This document shows, one piece after another, positions 26,368-39,394 of a stretch of 64,000 nucleotides of DNA. The DNA lies in NCBI GenBank assembly GCA_003342815.1, contig PTEX01000312.1, forward strand, positions 702,023 to 766,022. The letters run 5' to 3'. This DNA is from Eudromia elegans. Lineage: Eukaryota > Chordata > Aves > Tinamiformes > Tinamidae. The position numbers were made by a program, and so were the translations under genes. Within the stretch, counting starts at the first letter, position 1, and each line of letters starts with the position of its first letter. The notes under the pieces are model-generated. The model worked only from the letters and a program-made list of their open reading frames with translations. It did no database searches and was not told the DNA's origin.

Positions 26368-26999
26368 AGAGGGAAACAGGGCTCAGAGACATCCATAGCA
26401 ACAGAGACCCTCTTGGAGGCAAGGAGGAGAGAGGGAGTTGTTATTAGAATATAATAACTAGATCATCATTTTACATCTTGTCCATATGCAAACTTCTCCA
26501 AAAGAATAGGGTGATCACTACACAGGGAGGAAGACGAGGGGTGAGAAATAGTGGTTTGCCTTTTTTTTTTGTCCCTTTGGCTCCTTGCAGACTCCTCCTA
26601 GTTCCTCCAGATTACGTTCCACCTTGAACAAATCCTCCAAAGCTTCTCCCTTCTCCAGTCAGATATCAGCATATATCTCTATCAATCCTCCTTATTATAA
26701 TTTTAATACTTACCATTAAGCTTATGCCAGTGCAATGAGTTCAGTTCTTTTTCCAATACTTGCAATTTTGTTTACAAGGTTCAAATAGGCTAAGTGTGCA
26801 GAAGCTGAGATCGTCTAGGGCAGCTTTACTTTCTGCTAGGACAGACATTTACACAGTTTGAAATATTAGCTATGTTAAATATTGTGACAACTGAGGCTAT
26901 TTGATAAATAAAACTTAATTGACACTGAAATTATCTCACATCATCTACATACATTTGTATTCACAGAAGAGATCTTTTTTACACAGCTTCTTCTGATTT

Positions 27000-28130
27000 T
27001 AATCTTTAAAATCCTTGACCAATGCACCATTATTAATTGGCCTTGCTTTGAGTACATTAGCCTTGCAAGAAAGAAAGAAGAGAAAGAAGTCTTCCTGACA
27101 CAGTTATTTTCAGCAGGTCATTTAACAAGAGCTTCGAGCCATGCTGAGTATGAAATCCACCAATGAGGTTGATTAAACTTTAGATTATGAAACACCCTTA
27201 TAGTATCAATAAATTGGTGCAAAATTTCACTTGAATTTAGTCACTTGAGAAAGTGAATACAAATATTTTGCCATTGTATTAAAGTGCAAAGATTTCTAAA
27301 ACCATTGCCACAGACTGAGATTCTAATTAACTGTGAAGGTGTTAAAATTAATGTAAATCATGTTTGCCCTTTCCAGCTGAACAGCTATAATTGACAATGA
27401 CATTAGCATTCTCCTTAAATTTTGAATAAGCAAAAATCACCCCAAATCCTTTAGAAACTCAACCAGAAAACAGACCACAGTTATTATCAATACCACTGAA
27501 TATTAGGAAAGAAAGAAACATGAAGCATTCTAAGAACATTTCTTCTAACTGGAATATTTTGTAGAGATGATTTTCAGGAAGTCAGGGAGATGATAACCAC
27601 TGAGAAAATGTTGAAGAAATACAGCAGATGAAACTTTTCACGCTATAAACATTGTTAAGTATGGCCAAGCCCTAGCCAAACATGGAAAAAACTGCTTACT
27701 GTAAAGTTTTCTTGTCCTGTAACTACCCACTTCTAGTATTCTGAAAGCTTACAGAAAGCTCAAGTTTAATAGCATAAAGGGAAATGAGAACAATACTTGG
27801 CTTTTGAAGAATTAGATTTACAACAAAAGACAAAAATATCTTCTTGTAAAAGGTAAAAAATAAGCTGAAAGGTTAAATCTTTGTTTTGTCTTAACTTTTA
27901 GACAATTCAAATTGAAAGGAGGGCACAGGGCCCATGTTAAAATGTCCAGTATGCTGGTAAGAGACAATTAGCTCAGTGCCAGTGGGATGCTAATTTACTT
28001 CTGCAATTTCCAGGCCAGAAAACGTCTGGGACTAGCTAGTTAGTTTTTAGGCAAAAGTTCAGATTTGTCTGCTCACCTATTCACTCAATCAAAGAAACTT
28101 CGCATTGATCAAATGATTTTCTTTTTTTAC
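27000..28130. other. Candidate conserved non-coding block
   Basis: The sequence has no repeats and no frame, but contains many tightly packed homeodomain-like and Sox-like words, for example ATTATTAATTGGCC, TCTAATTAACTG, TAATTGACAATGAC and GACAATTAGCTC, in a style typical of vertebrate developmental enhancers in gene deserts. This is pattern-reading only; alignment to other birds would decide it. Confidence 0.3.
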
Positions 28131-30582
28131 AATTTTTTTAGAAGTATAGGATAATGTAATAGACTACATTCACACCATTAGCATAGAATAAATCCAAGTA
28201 TAAATATGTGGAGAAAAGCTACTCGGAAGTTATATCTGTATACTAACAAATGTTCTGACACATTGGGACATGCTAAGATCATGAGTGATTTTGAGGTGCA
28301 GACTTGAGGGCAAGTCAATTAACAATGTTGATTAAACCCAGAAGAATTATCTTTATTAGTTATCTTTATTAGTGCTCAGAAGGAAAAGAGAACGAAAAAA
28401 GAAAGAATGGCTTAAAGTATGCCTTAAGCATCCAAGTTTCTGTGTTGATGCAGTAATATATTACCTCTTTGCTTTGAATAATTTCATTACAGTAGAGGGG
28501 AAGAATCCAGAATGATTCCCCAAAGGATTTCTCTCCAGATTTCAAAATATTTTACTTATCTTTCTCAAACTATTGCTTGTGAACAAATGATGGTATTTTA
28601 ATATCTCCAGTGCATCTTCTGTTTCTTTCTGAAAGAAATTCGTAGTAGGAATAGAAAAAAAGAAACTCAGTTACATTGTGTGAGAGAATGCATGCAAGCA
28701 AGAGAGAGGAAATAATATTCTGAAAATCAAACATTAAAGTATTAGCAGCTCTTCCTGCAGTACACTATAAAATAGATAATTTATAATACCAGGATTTTAT
28801 TACCATTCCACTGGAATGCTTTGTATTACTCACTAGTAAAACATACTGAGTTACATGACTGCTGTTGATTCAGACTGAAATCCATTACAGAAACTCAGCA
28901 TGTGTTCCACAGTGTGCCCATATGTAGTGTATTTCACTTTTATTATAATTCTGGTCCACCTCATGAATTTGGAACTCTTCCCTTAAACTGATATTTCCTG
29001 CCTAAAAACAATCTGGAGGTTACGTTTGTCTTTGAAAGTGTGTGGTATTTAACAAACTGTAGGATCAGGAAAATAAATCAAATGTTAAAAATGTATTAAC
29101 CTATTTTTTTTCTCTTTGTTTGGGGTATTCATATTGAAAATTAGACAAAAATAACTTTGATCCATACAAACAAATATGAATAGGGATTTTCTGAGAGATA
29201 CATGATAAATCAGCGGAGAAGAAAGTAAAATCCACACCTTAAAACCCTGCATTATGACCCAATATTCTGTTCAATAAGGTTGAAAAAAAATAAAATACAA
29301 AATTATGTTTGCTAACGTAAGTCTGATCTGCAAAATAAAATGAAAAAGAATTGTTTAATAAAATTCTAGTTTGCTCTTGTAAAGAAACAAGAATGTCTTC
29401 TTGTCCCTCATCTTCCCATAATATTTCCCTGTTTGCCAGCTGCAATCATACTAGAAAGATACAGTGAAAACCCAAAAGGCATGGTGAAGACTCCAAGCCA
29501 ACATCCTATGATTTTTATAAAATGAGATTTTTGGATAGAAAAATGCCTGCCAACAGAGAAGAAGAATGAACTCTGCCAGCATACACTCTCTTCAGCAATC
29601 AGCACAAATATACTCATGTGACAACTAGGCTGCATATGGCTCCAGATTAACCGAAGTACCTGTTGCTTGGTTAACATGAGCATTATTGAAAATACAAGAT
29701 TGATAAGACAACTGAAGGGGAATGCTGAGGGAATTGTCATACTAGAAATCAGGAGGAATATACACTTCGTTAATACCAGTGTTTAAGGAACAGCTCATTT
29801 TCTGTGATTTCTCTAAATTAATCAAATTGCTTTGGAATTTAATTGCTGATATTTTAAGTGAAACTTGTAACAGTAGACATTCACATGACATACACAAATA
29901 AATACATCGACCTTTTTGGCTTACTAAAATGGTTTAGCCTATTTGGCTTTGATGATCCAAGGACGTAAATGCTTTCCCACTTAACAATAACAATTATAAA
30001 TTAAAGCTCTAACTCAAAATTGTCAACTGAGAATTTTTTGTCTAAGGTGAGAGAAAAATGGAAGACATCATTAAACTGGTAGCAGCTGAAGAGAATAACA
30101 AAAAAAAAGTGATGAAAAGAATATATATATATTATAGTCAATAAAGGGTTTATTTCTTTCATTCTGTACCTGAAGCTATATATTCTTCATGAAACTGTAG
30201 TCATTCTATATATATATGTAGTTTGGAGATATAAGAATTTTGAATTATATGAAGAAATATTGTCATTAGTGGGGTTTTTTTTGAGAAATAGCATTAAAAG
30301 AGACAGAATCAAAGCATGCTATCTAAGTGCAAGAAAAAGCAGTAATAAGCTTTGAAACACTTCAGCCATAACAAAATCTGTCCAAACATAGACTTGATTC
30401 TACAGCTTTTGTAAATGAAATTAAATCTAAGCTATTTTAATGGCTGTAGGATTGCATAAGTAAAGGTGAAAATATTATCTAATGTATCAAAATGGGTCAA
30501 TAAAAAAACAGATAGAAAGATGCAGATATCTGCTTTTGAAATGTAAGGTCTCTCAATGTTTTATTTTATTTAATAATTATGT

Positions 30583-30596
30583 CTCTCTCTCTCTCA
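30583..30596. repeat. (CT)n microsatellite
   Basis: About seven CT units, read directly. Confidence 0.75.
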
Positions 30597-31109
30597 AGTT
30601 TCCACTCACTCCAAGGAATTCACAGGAGATCTCTGAGGTAACTTCATAGCTGTAGTATATTACTCTTCTGGAGAAAAATCCTTTTATGTCACACCAACCT
30701 TCTCACACAGTAAAAGAGGACCAAAACATTTGAAATGTGACCCAAAATCCAAAATGTCACACATGTCAAAAAATAACACAATTGAGAAAGCAATAAGAAT
30801 TTCTCATGCTGACAACAAAAAAAAAAAAATTCCTTTTAGAAAACTAATAACCTGAAAATATAGGTCACGCTTCAAAAACAAGCATTAGCAAGATTTGACA
30901 AATGCTGTGGAAGATCATAAGAGCAGGGTGCATCACTGCTTCCCTCCTGAGGCAGCATCAGCTTGAGATGAACCATAGTCGCTTTTCCAAACCATCATAG
31001 GCTGAGCAGTGCAGTGGTAATGCTGCAGCTTTTCCAGACAGCTCCAGTGTTTCACTAATATTTCTTCTTCTAATACCTTATATGAATTACTTCTTGTAAT
31101 TTAATTCCA

Positions 31110-33080
31110 TTATTTCTTACTACTAGTGATTGCAGATGGGGAAAACAGACCATTCATTCCCTTTTGCAACACCTTTTTACACACTTGAAGACAGCTGCAT
31201 TCTCTGTAGTCTTTCTAAATGTTAAAAGCATTTAATCCTCCCCTCAGGTTTTCTAAACCTCTGATCATTTTCACTGAGCTCTTTGGACATTTTCCCAGGA
31301 ATCCAAATCCTTACTTTCTCAATGGGGAGCACCCAGAACTGGCTGCAGTATTTCAATTAAAACCTCTACCAGCACAGAGCAGGCCAGAAAGGCAGTGCAG
31401 TCACTGATAACCAGTGCTCTTCAATATTTATAGCTCAAACATACAGTCATGTTCAGGAGGAGGACAAGCTTTGCAAACCTAGCTGAGGGGAAAACCTGTG
31501 GAGAGTCTGAGTTTACAGCTCTTTTTCATAGGAAAATTATTTCAAGTATCTTGCAGATTTCTGTTTAATTCTAGCATAATGTTAATAGCTCTTCCAACAC
31601 TGTGGACATTCATTCTCTTTCTGTGATACTCCAATTTCCTGATGATTTTGTGAGTAACTGTTCCTCAAGCAGTTGTTAGACCTGTATAGAGTGCTTTGCA
31701 CTTGTGTCTCCCAAAATTAATCTTTTTTCAGAATATTTGCCCAGATTATACAAATCACTTTGTTTTCTAATCTTCTTCTCCATCACATTTGCAATAATCT
31801 TCAGGTTTGTTTCAATCCCTAATTTATATTTCATTGATATTTTATCCAGGCCATTAGTACTAATACGGAACAATGCAGATCTAGGATGACAGATTTCTTT
31901 GAAACTGAATTTGCCGTAGCCTTCTGTTTTGACACTGTTAACTCTTTGAGTATGTTTTTTTCAAACAGTGTTGCCTCTGTGCTATAGTGTCAATCAACAG
32001 ATAAAATTCTGGAAAAGAAATTACCTGATACATTTTTGTAAGTCTTATTTAATGTTAAGATTTGATTTATCTGCTCTATTTTCACTATCCACAGGGCTTT
32101 ATCTTGTAACAATATGTTGGAAAATCTTTGACGAAGTTACTTATTGATTAATTCCCATGTGCTTAGAAATAGTTTGACAATTCTGTCATATTTCCAGGAA
32201 TTTTAATTTAACTGAGTAGTCTGTAATTTCCAGAATTTTTTTCCTCATTTTTTAAAGGTAGGCAGTACATGTACATTTTTTGAGTAGGTTAACATTTCAT
32301 TTCCTAGAGTTTCCAAAAAATTATGGGTTCTTTTGGATAAATTTTAATCAACTTAATCAGTCTGAAGACATCTGATTTTTTTACACTTTATACATTTTAC
32401 ATAGTGTTTTTCCTCCTAGCCTAGACTGACAATTCCTCTTCTACTCTGGTATTAGTCATACTGGTTACTAAATATAAGTGACCCTCATAGTGCTCACTGA
32501 AGGAAAAAATAAAATGATTTGATCATCTAGGTGTCATATCTTTGTAGCTTTCCTCTCCACTGAGATCATCTTCAAGGATCTATACTTTCCTTGAAAAGTT
32601 TTTAGTAGGCTATGTAAAATAGTACATGTCTTATTTTCCTTGATATTTTCTTGCTAGTTACACTGTAGGTAATGGTTGGACTTTTGCCATTTTGCCTTTG
32701 TGAAACAACTATTCTTTTATGTTTATTCTGGGTAGTGCTACCTGTTTACACTTTATCTATATTTTTCAAGGCCGTTGCAAGCTTATGATTCTCTAATCTT
32801 AGCCATCTGTACTTATTCTTTGATTCTGCTAATTTGTTTATGGTTATGCAAAAGTCAATCCGCCAACATCAATTCCTTTTGGTCTTAGACTAGCTCACAT
32901 GCAACCCAAATTTATTGCTTTATAACAATAAAATGAACATTTTTTATGCTTTTAATCATTACCTAGAAAATTTCAACAGGTCTTCCTGCCTCTGAAATCT
33001 GGACCTCAGAACATACCCTTGCTATAAAATAACCTCTCTAATTTTTCTGCCTAGCTTTTATTAATATGAATAGCATCAGA
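31110..33080 (-). mobile_element. Ancient CR1/L3-like LINE, ORF2 remnant
   Basis: Read on the minus strand, several landmarks occur in the order expected of a CR1/L3 ORF2. A segment near 32500-32700 resembles the start of the reverse transcriptase region. One near 32330-32370 matches the phrase around 'aatcagtctgaagacatctgatt' known from old CR1/L3 copies. The C-terminal domain lies near 31200-31380, with phrases equivalent to 'actggctgcagtatt' and 'cctctaccagcacagagcag'. All open frames are broken; similarity is patchy and heavily diverged, consistent with an insertion from before the bird radiation. The exact ends are uncertain. It could be any of several old CR1/L3 subfamilies. Confidence 0.6.
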
Positions 33081-33094
33081 GGAAAAAACTTTGT

Positions 33095-33165
33095 TAGCAG
33101 GAACCTCTCAAGGTCATCCAACTCAACCTGCTACTTAGAACTAGGTCCAACTTTGATGCTAGTGA
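33095..33165 (-). mobile_element. CR1 LINE scrap (3' end)
   Basis: The plus strand reads GGAACCTCTCAAGGTCATCC, then AACTCAACCTGC and a GTCCAACTTTGATGCTAG segment, the complement of the CR1 3' untranslated region. About 70 bases are recognisable, next to the older CR1/L3 copy but with a better match, so probably a separate insertion. Confidence 0.65.
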
Positions 33166-34530
33166 ATTACATATAGATTAATATCATCCTTCTCTTTTGA
33201 AGTGTTTAATTTTTCTACAGATATGTACTACATCACTGACTAGAAAAAAACATTTGCTGAATAATGTATATCAGAGTCACTTCACATCTATAAGCATGGC
33301 ACATATGAGGGAACAGCTACATCAAACTACAGATTACATCACTACTGCCTTTGTTCTTCCCTTTGAGTTTTACCAGAGGCTTTCTGTTTCGCTAGCAGTT
33401 GAGATCAAGAGTCAAGCACTGCTACCTTGTTTGAAAGAGAGACCTCTAGAATCTTTCCAACTTTTTCAGTTAAGAACCTTTTCGGACAGCAGTAGAGATA
33501 TAAACTTGCTCTCCTCGGTCACTTTGTGAGATCCCCTGAGAAAGCATGCATCCCCAAAAAGCCTACAAAGTCTGACAAAAAGAGCCCAGGGGTCTAAGTC
33601 ACAGTGACAGAGCAGCCAGATGTCAGTGGGTGGCTTAAGCCACTTACTTAAAATTGCCAGTCATAGATAAAAGTGAATAGAAGTTCTGTAAAACAAAAGA
33701 TCTCTTCCTAATGAGTTTAGAGATGAAAGATAAGTAAAACCAGCTTGGTCACAAGATCACTAAGCAGTACTTAAATTATCTTATTGTTGAAGGGGAAAAA
33801 TAAAGAGTTTTATGTATTTTTAACCTATGTCTGTATGTGTATATATTCATGTATTTGTTAAGCTACTGTCAAAACTGTTCCACAAATCTTGTGTTTCTTA
33901 TTTTCACAGATGTGTATCTCTTTGCAGAGGACCAAGAAGCAGGTCCTCTCCTAAAATATAGGGCTTAAAACTCTGCAGGAACACCTGCAGGTAAACCTGG
34001 GTTGTCCTGAGCGCTCACAGATTTATACTTTCAAAAATCACAGCTTACCATTCATCTTCTAACTATAAGATTTACCACTTCTTGCAGTTTTTTGCAGCCT
34101 CATGCAGCCCGCTTGCTGTTTATGTTTTTGGAATCATGCATGTCCTCCCCTCTCTTACTAATAAAATTAAAAAGACTACCTTATCTTTTCTGAAATACTG
34201 TAACTGTAATCCAGATAAATTGTATTTTTTCTGTAGCTACCTCTTCTCCCTAGCCCCACAGAAAAGTAAGGACACATGAACCTTCCCATAATTTTTATTT
34301 TCTTCATTCATACATAGTATGATGTTTTTCCTGACTTAAAGTTGCATGGGATAATCCATAAAGTCTCCAGCTACATTCTCTGCTAATACTCTGCATTAAT
34401 TTGAAGGCCCATTTGCTGGTCCTGTTCAATCTCCCTTTTAAACATACATATATGCCAAGTCTTCATTTTGCTTAGTACATTCCCAACCCCAGTACATTCC
34501 ACTGTTAAGTATTGGAGTTTTCTTCAGCTT

Positions 34531-34562
34531 AGCTAGCTGAGCTGATATCAGCTGAGCTAGCT
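34531..34562. repeat. 32-base near-perfect palindrome
   Basis: The left half, AGCTAGCTGAGCTGAT, is the reverse complement of the right half, ATCAGCTGAGCTAGCT, at 15 of 16 positions, with no spacer. The core GATATC is flanked by E-box-like CAGCTG and AGCTGA words. Confidence 0.85.
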
Positions 34563-35438
34563 CATTAGTAACCTTACTATAGATCAAAATGTAAGGCATG
34601 CTACTTAGGTAGCCCATTGTTTCTTTCTTATACTTCTGCAGAATGTAAAATTTTTTCATAAAGAACTATTTCAAGATGGGTTTTTCTTTTATTTTTCCTT
34701 CATAACAACAGTTTTGTTATTTATTATGCCATCATCTGCATGCACTTTGATCTCCTCGTCTTGCAGGAGATCTATGAACTTTATAGCATTGGACAAGAAT
34801 CAAATATATTCTCATAGATATTAACATGCTTACAAATCAGAAAGGACTTATGTGTGCAACATTTTAGGCATGCTTTGAAGAGTTTTAGCCTTATGTAGGT
34901 TGGCTCAGCACAGATATTTAAATATTTAAAAGTGCTCTTTTTAAATCAACTGTTCTAGAGTAATTCCCTATGCGAATATTCAATTCAAACTACATATTTT
35001 TACTACTATTTTAAAAATATTTTAAAATATTTTTTCTTCTCCTGAGGTTTTGTGAAAAGAGTTAAATACACTACTGTTATATTTTTTGTTGTTATTTTCC
35101 CAATTCAATGATCTGGTCCAGATTTTTTAAAATTTGTAAAATATCATTTGACTCTTAAAGGACATCCTATCCTTGAAAACATGAATAGCATCCATCACAG
35201 CTCATTTACCTTTGTTAATATTTCTTTATGTTACTTTTCCTTAATCTTTTGGTTTCTACCTTCAATAATTTCCCTCATGTGATTAGCTCTGTGAGAAGTG
35301 GGTCTCTCCTAATCTGTTTCAAATGCCAGATGAAAGTATAAAGAACCTTTCCATGGTAAGGGATTGAAGGTGAAAATACTCCTTCAGTATCTTCCTGTAC
35401 ACTATGTCTCATGGGAATGCAAGCTTAAAAATAACAGC

Positions 35439-35461
35439 TTTTTTTTTTTTTAAAAAAAAGC

Positions 35462-35488
<27 letters not shown>
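35439..35488. repeat. T13A8 hairpin followed by (AT)n
   Basis: GCTTTTTTTT and AAAAAAAAGC form a perfect inverted repeat (35437-35461), directly followed by about 14 AT units. Confidence 0.85.
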
Positions 35489-35494
<6 letters not shown>

Positions 35495-37326
35495 GGGAAA
35501 AGACCAAGACTGTAAGCAGTTTTAAAAGGGTTTTTCACTAAATCTCATCAGTTGCTCACTTGTGCTGATTTTGAAATTTATGGTAAATATAATGAAATTA
35601 ATTCAGCTGCTGCTGAATATCTGATATAGATTTTTTTCTGTCTAACATCATTGACACCTTCCAATACCCAGATAAAAAATGAAAAAGTAGTGCACATCCT
35701 GCAGGACATCTATGATGTTTTATCAGTGGAAAATGTAGTTGTAAGGGAAGCCCTTCATTCTCTGATGGATTTCAAAGTATGGATCACATAGATTTTGCTG
35801 CAGTCACTCAATTTTTCAAAAGAGAAGTTAACAGTGAAATAATCTAGAAATAAGAAAAAAAAAAGAGCCTCTTCGCTAAGTGCAATTGAATATATACACG
35901 TGGAAAAAAATGTTTTTTTGGAGCTGGGCTAAACAGCTTTCTTCATATGTCTTCATATATGAACAACAGCTCACAACAGCTGTCTTCACAGTCAAAGTAG
36001 CAAAGACTGCAAAAAACTCAGAAGAAAGTGGAATAACTTTTGCTATTATTTTTCTGATCATCCTCCCAATTTATAAGCACTATATTACCTTTATTTGTCT
36101 TAGGTAAGTTCTTGACATCTATGGCATAAACATTTCTTAATCTTTGCAAAGAACCAGGTACATCTTTTCATTGAATGAAATAGAATTACAGATAGAATTA
36201 CAGATCTCCAGGCCAGGCACTGTGAGTCTACCACTACCCATGTATCATTACTGAGCATCTTTTGAGATGCACTAGTATATTTTTATGAAACACCATCAAT
36301 AGAAGCTTGTGCTGAAAATCTTAACAGGTGTGATCCATACATATATATACAACAAGTAGATCACAAAGAAAGAACACTGCCTAAAGGAGTGATCCTTAAC
36401 AGGGGGGTCTCACCAAAGAAACAAGTCCCCCCTTTAGAACCTGTGGACCTAGTGCTTGAGTAGCGATCCTATTGCACTGGAGTAGGGTTAAGAGAGGATG
36501 CCAGAAGCGTGGTACAGAGCTTTAGAAACAGATGAGACCTGAAAACAACTAGAGCAGAACACAAACAAGTGAAATTTTGCAAAGTAGGCAAGTCAGTCTG
36601 CCTACGTTATTTAAAGTGCTGTTCTAAAATGAGGCAACATTCCCTGTGTGGTAGCACACAGCAGCATCACAAAACATCTTGGATAACATTAAAACAGCCT
36701 GAAGGAATTTTAATTTGAAAATGAACCAAATATCTTTATCTTCCCTTTCCAGCTATTTGGATATTTTTTGGCAGGTAACAAGTTTTTGTATCTGGAATCT
36801 GACAAGCTTAGCAACCATTTGGGACTGGGTAAGTTTCAAATATCTTTGACTTGGCAGCAAATGAAATTATATCCTTACAAGAACACTCTGTGCAGTAAGA
36901 CCGATAATTCCAGGTTCATCCTTATAAAGCAGCAGCAGTAGCAAAAATTCTCTAGAGAAACTATGTGAGGCTGCACCTAAATCTGCACTGTCCTTACAGA
37001 AAATGAGAATTATATTGACCCAATCCTAAGATTTCTAAGGCCTCCTTAGAACTTAGGCTTTGGCATTCATCATATCAACTACTCCCCTTAGTTTAGAATA
37101 AACTGCAGATTCAGTGAGGATACTTCCTACCTCATCATCAAGCTGAGGCAGAAGATACTAAATTCCACAAACCCCAGTATTGATCAAAAACCACACTCCA
37201 CCCTATTAGGATAGTTCCAGTAATGAAAGTGGAGATGACTGTGTACTATTTTCTAGGTACTCCTGCTCATCCTGATTGAGGATAACATTAATCTCTTAAT
37301 CACTCAAGGTCCTCTCTGAACCCTTC

Positions 37327-37361
37327 AAAACAAAAAACAAACAAACAAACAAACAAACAAC
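37327..37361. repeat. (CAAA)n microsatellite
   Basis: About eight CAAA/AAAC units, read directly. Confidence 0.85.
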
Positions 37362-38334
37362 CCATATGATCCCATATGTGTCCTTATCCAGACTGGATGT
37401 ACCAGAGCACAAATATCTGATGCTAGGATATTGCCAAATAGAATTTGTAAAATTACTAGTATACTTAAAATCCAGATAGCATGTACTGTAGCTCAACAAT
37501 CTGTATCTGAACAATGCTCAGCAAGTCCAATGATCTTAAATGTTAGCAACTAACTTCCATAGGCACTGTTACTCTGATATTTTTAATATTTCATTCACAC
37601 TAACATCTCCTTTTGACTCGTCTCCTGAATTCTTCCCTGAGGTTTTTATTCTCCAAGGTCTGAAACCCATGGAATTTCAAACTATTCTCAAAATAGAATG
37701 TGCTTTCAAAAAGGCAAAGTTATCTGGTATAAATACACAAAGGAAGCATTTCTGCAAATTCTTCCTTCATTTGTATCAAAAGGATGTGGTTTTAGACTTA
37801 CCTTTATCTTATATGGAAAAATACTGCACTGTGACTAATCAGGCACATATTCATTTAATCTCATGCGCACCCAGATGCCCTCATTCTAAGAAATAATGTA
37901 TGTATCAGCTTTGTCTTATTTTGCATAATGAAAGCTTGCATGTGATTTGTATCAGAACAGCAATATGAACTGCATGAATTCATCTTTAAAATGGCATTCT
38001 GCTGACAATTGCACCCAATGACTTAAGCAGAAATCAGCAATGTGTTTGGTATTCATCTTATTACTTGCATGATACTGATGGTGATCTGAATTGCATGTAC
38101 TGGTTTTACTGTTTTACTGCAATGGTGAGAAAAAGATGTGTGTACCACTGTCACTGCATCCTTTAACACTCACATCGAGATAACGGAAGCTTATTTTCAA
38201 ATTAGGCAGGAACTAAAGTGATAGAATTGCATTTACAAGTTTTATTTGTAGACCACCACCACTAGAGTTTGGAAGAAACTCCAATATTAGAAAGAGTTAG
38301 GCAACCCAGCATCTATAGTATATTTAAATATACA

Positions 38335-38723
38335 CATTCTGTTATGAGGAGAGGTTAAACAAGCTGGACCTATTTAGCCTAGAAAAGAGAAGGATGAGAG
38401 GGGATCTAATCAACATGTACAAATTCCTCAAGTATGATTGTAGGGAGGAAGGGGCTAAACTGTTTTCCATAGTGGCTGGTGATAGGACAAGGTTTTAAGC
38501 TGAGGCAGAGGAGGTTTCATCTCCAGGTGAGGAGGAACTTCTTTCCTGTGAGGGTGACAGAGCCCTGGCACAGGCTGCCCAGAGAGGTGGTGGAGTCTCC
38601 TTCTCTGGGGATCTTCCAAACCTGCCTGGATGCCACCCTGTGCCACGTGCTCTGGGTGACCCTGCGTGTGCAGACTAGATGATATCTAGAGGTCCCTCCC
38701 AACCCTAAAGATTCTGTGATTTT
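38335..38723 (+). mobile_element. CR1 LINE, 5'-truncated 3' end
   Basis: A clear CR1 tail in plus orientation. It starts in the ORF2 C-terminal segment (TATGAGGAGAGGTTAAACAA), passes the [20 protein letters not shown] motif (residues of the conserved CR1 ORF2 C terminus), then the 3' untranslated region with GACTAGATGATATCTAGAGG and CCCTCCCAACCC, and ends in ATTCTGTGATTTT. The ORF2 stop codon seen in the copy at 63206 (TAG) reads TGG here, so the frame runs on into the 3' region. The segment TGACCCTGCGTGTGCAG is identical to that of the CR1 at 63121-64000, so both belong to one subfamily. Confidence 0.9.
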
Positions 38724-39394
38724 GTTCTCTATTTGCAAAAGACAACCTGGGGCAGGATGGGGACCAGTGGGGCAGGGAAGTGGGGAGGGGGAAAGAGCAC
38801 CTTCAGATTTTTTCCATTTTTCTTCATTTTCTCTTATCAGGATTCTGGAATAGTAGATACAATGAGATAGGAGACAATTTGAGTATAGCAAAAAGCCTCA
38901 GACTTGGACTGGACAGTGAACCAAGAGCATGAACTATACCTGTCTAAATGTTAAAAAGGACACAACAGTGCAAGCACAACAATCTCATGTCACAGATAAA
39001 TGAATGCTACACCAAAAACTACTTATGCAGGAAGGGGCATAAATCATCTTTTCTTTCTCCTCTTCCTCTGTCTACTGACTGGCACTGCCAGCTACGCTTA
39101 TTTACTTCCCACCACTTGTAGCTGGGCATCACACACCAAAGTGCTAAGAATGTGGCTCAATACATATTATGAGTGTCCTAGGCTGATTTTTTTTTTCATT
39201 AAGGAATAAACATGCAATAGAAATTCCTCAACACATTCAGATATAGGGGAAGACAGAGGCACACTCTCCAAGAAAGATATAAGCATGTCAGCAAAGAGGT
39301 TAAACCGACATAGATAGAGCTGCAATCAATAAACTTTCATAATAGGTAGTCATCTCAAGATCTCCCTATTTATTTCTGTTACCATTTATTTCTG
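38724..39394. other. Non-coding spacer between CR1 and LTR-B
   Basis: About 670 bases of moderate AT content. No gene, RNA or repeat was recognised. The 69-codon open frame at 39000-39209 has no recognisable domain. Confidence 0.5.

Larger units (their letters stand above)
22591..31109. other. Unique-looking DNA, partly conserved-looking
   Basis: About 8.5 kb without a supported gene or recognised transposon. Simple repeats are (AT)n at 24789-24807, short AT tracts near 30120-30135 and 30207-30220, and (CT)n at 30583-30596. The segment at 27000-28130 has the feel of conserved non-coding DNA (see separate entry). A small GC-richer patch at 26330-26440 contains a 9-base-arm hairpin. Open frames up to 110 codons (for example 29408-29740 minus) show no domain. 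Confidence 0.5.
33166..38334. other. Unique-looking DNA with structural motifs
   Basis: No gene is supported. It contains a 32-base near-palindrome at 34531-34562, a T13A8 hairpin followed by (AT)n at 35439-35488, and (CAAA)n at 37327-37361. Open frames of 110 codons at 33197-33529 and 118 codons at 37540-37896 (both plus) have no recognised domain and low-complexity or random-looking composition. Confidence 0.5.

Noticed and set aside
29408-29740. 110-codon open frame on the minus strand with a hydrophobic stretch
   Set aside because: The hydrophobic residues come from T-rich codons. There is no signal-peptide-plus-domain structure and no supporting context.
33197-33529. 110-codon open frame on the plus strand
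   Set aside because: No domain; it begins just after a CR1 scrap and shows no coding signature.
36390-36435. GGGGGG/CCCCCC inverted repeat
   Set aside because: Only six G-C pairs with a loop of more than 20 bases and no extended stem; not convincing as an element.
37540-37896. 118-codon open frame on the plus strand
   Set aside because: No recognisable motif and no splice or promoter context. A frame of this length is expected by chance in 64 kb on six frames.
38455-38891. Minus-strand frames of 63 and 124 codons
   Set aside because: They are antisense to the plus-strand CR1 ORF2 tail at 38335-38723.
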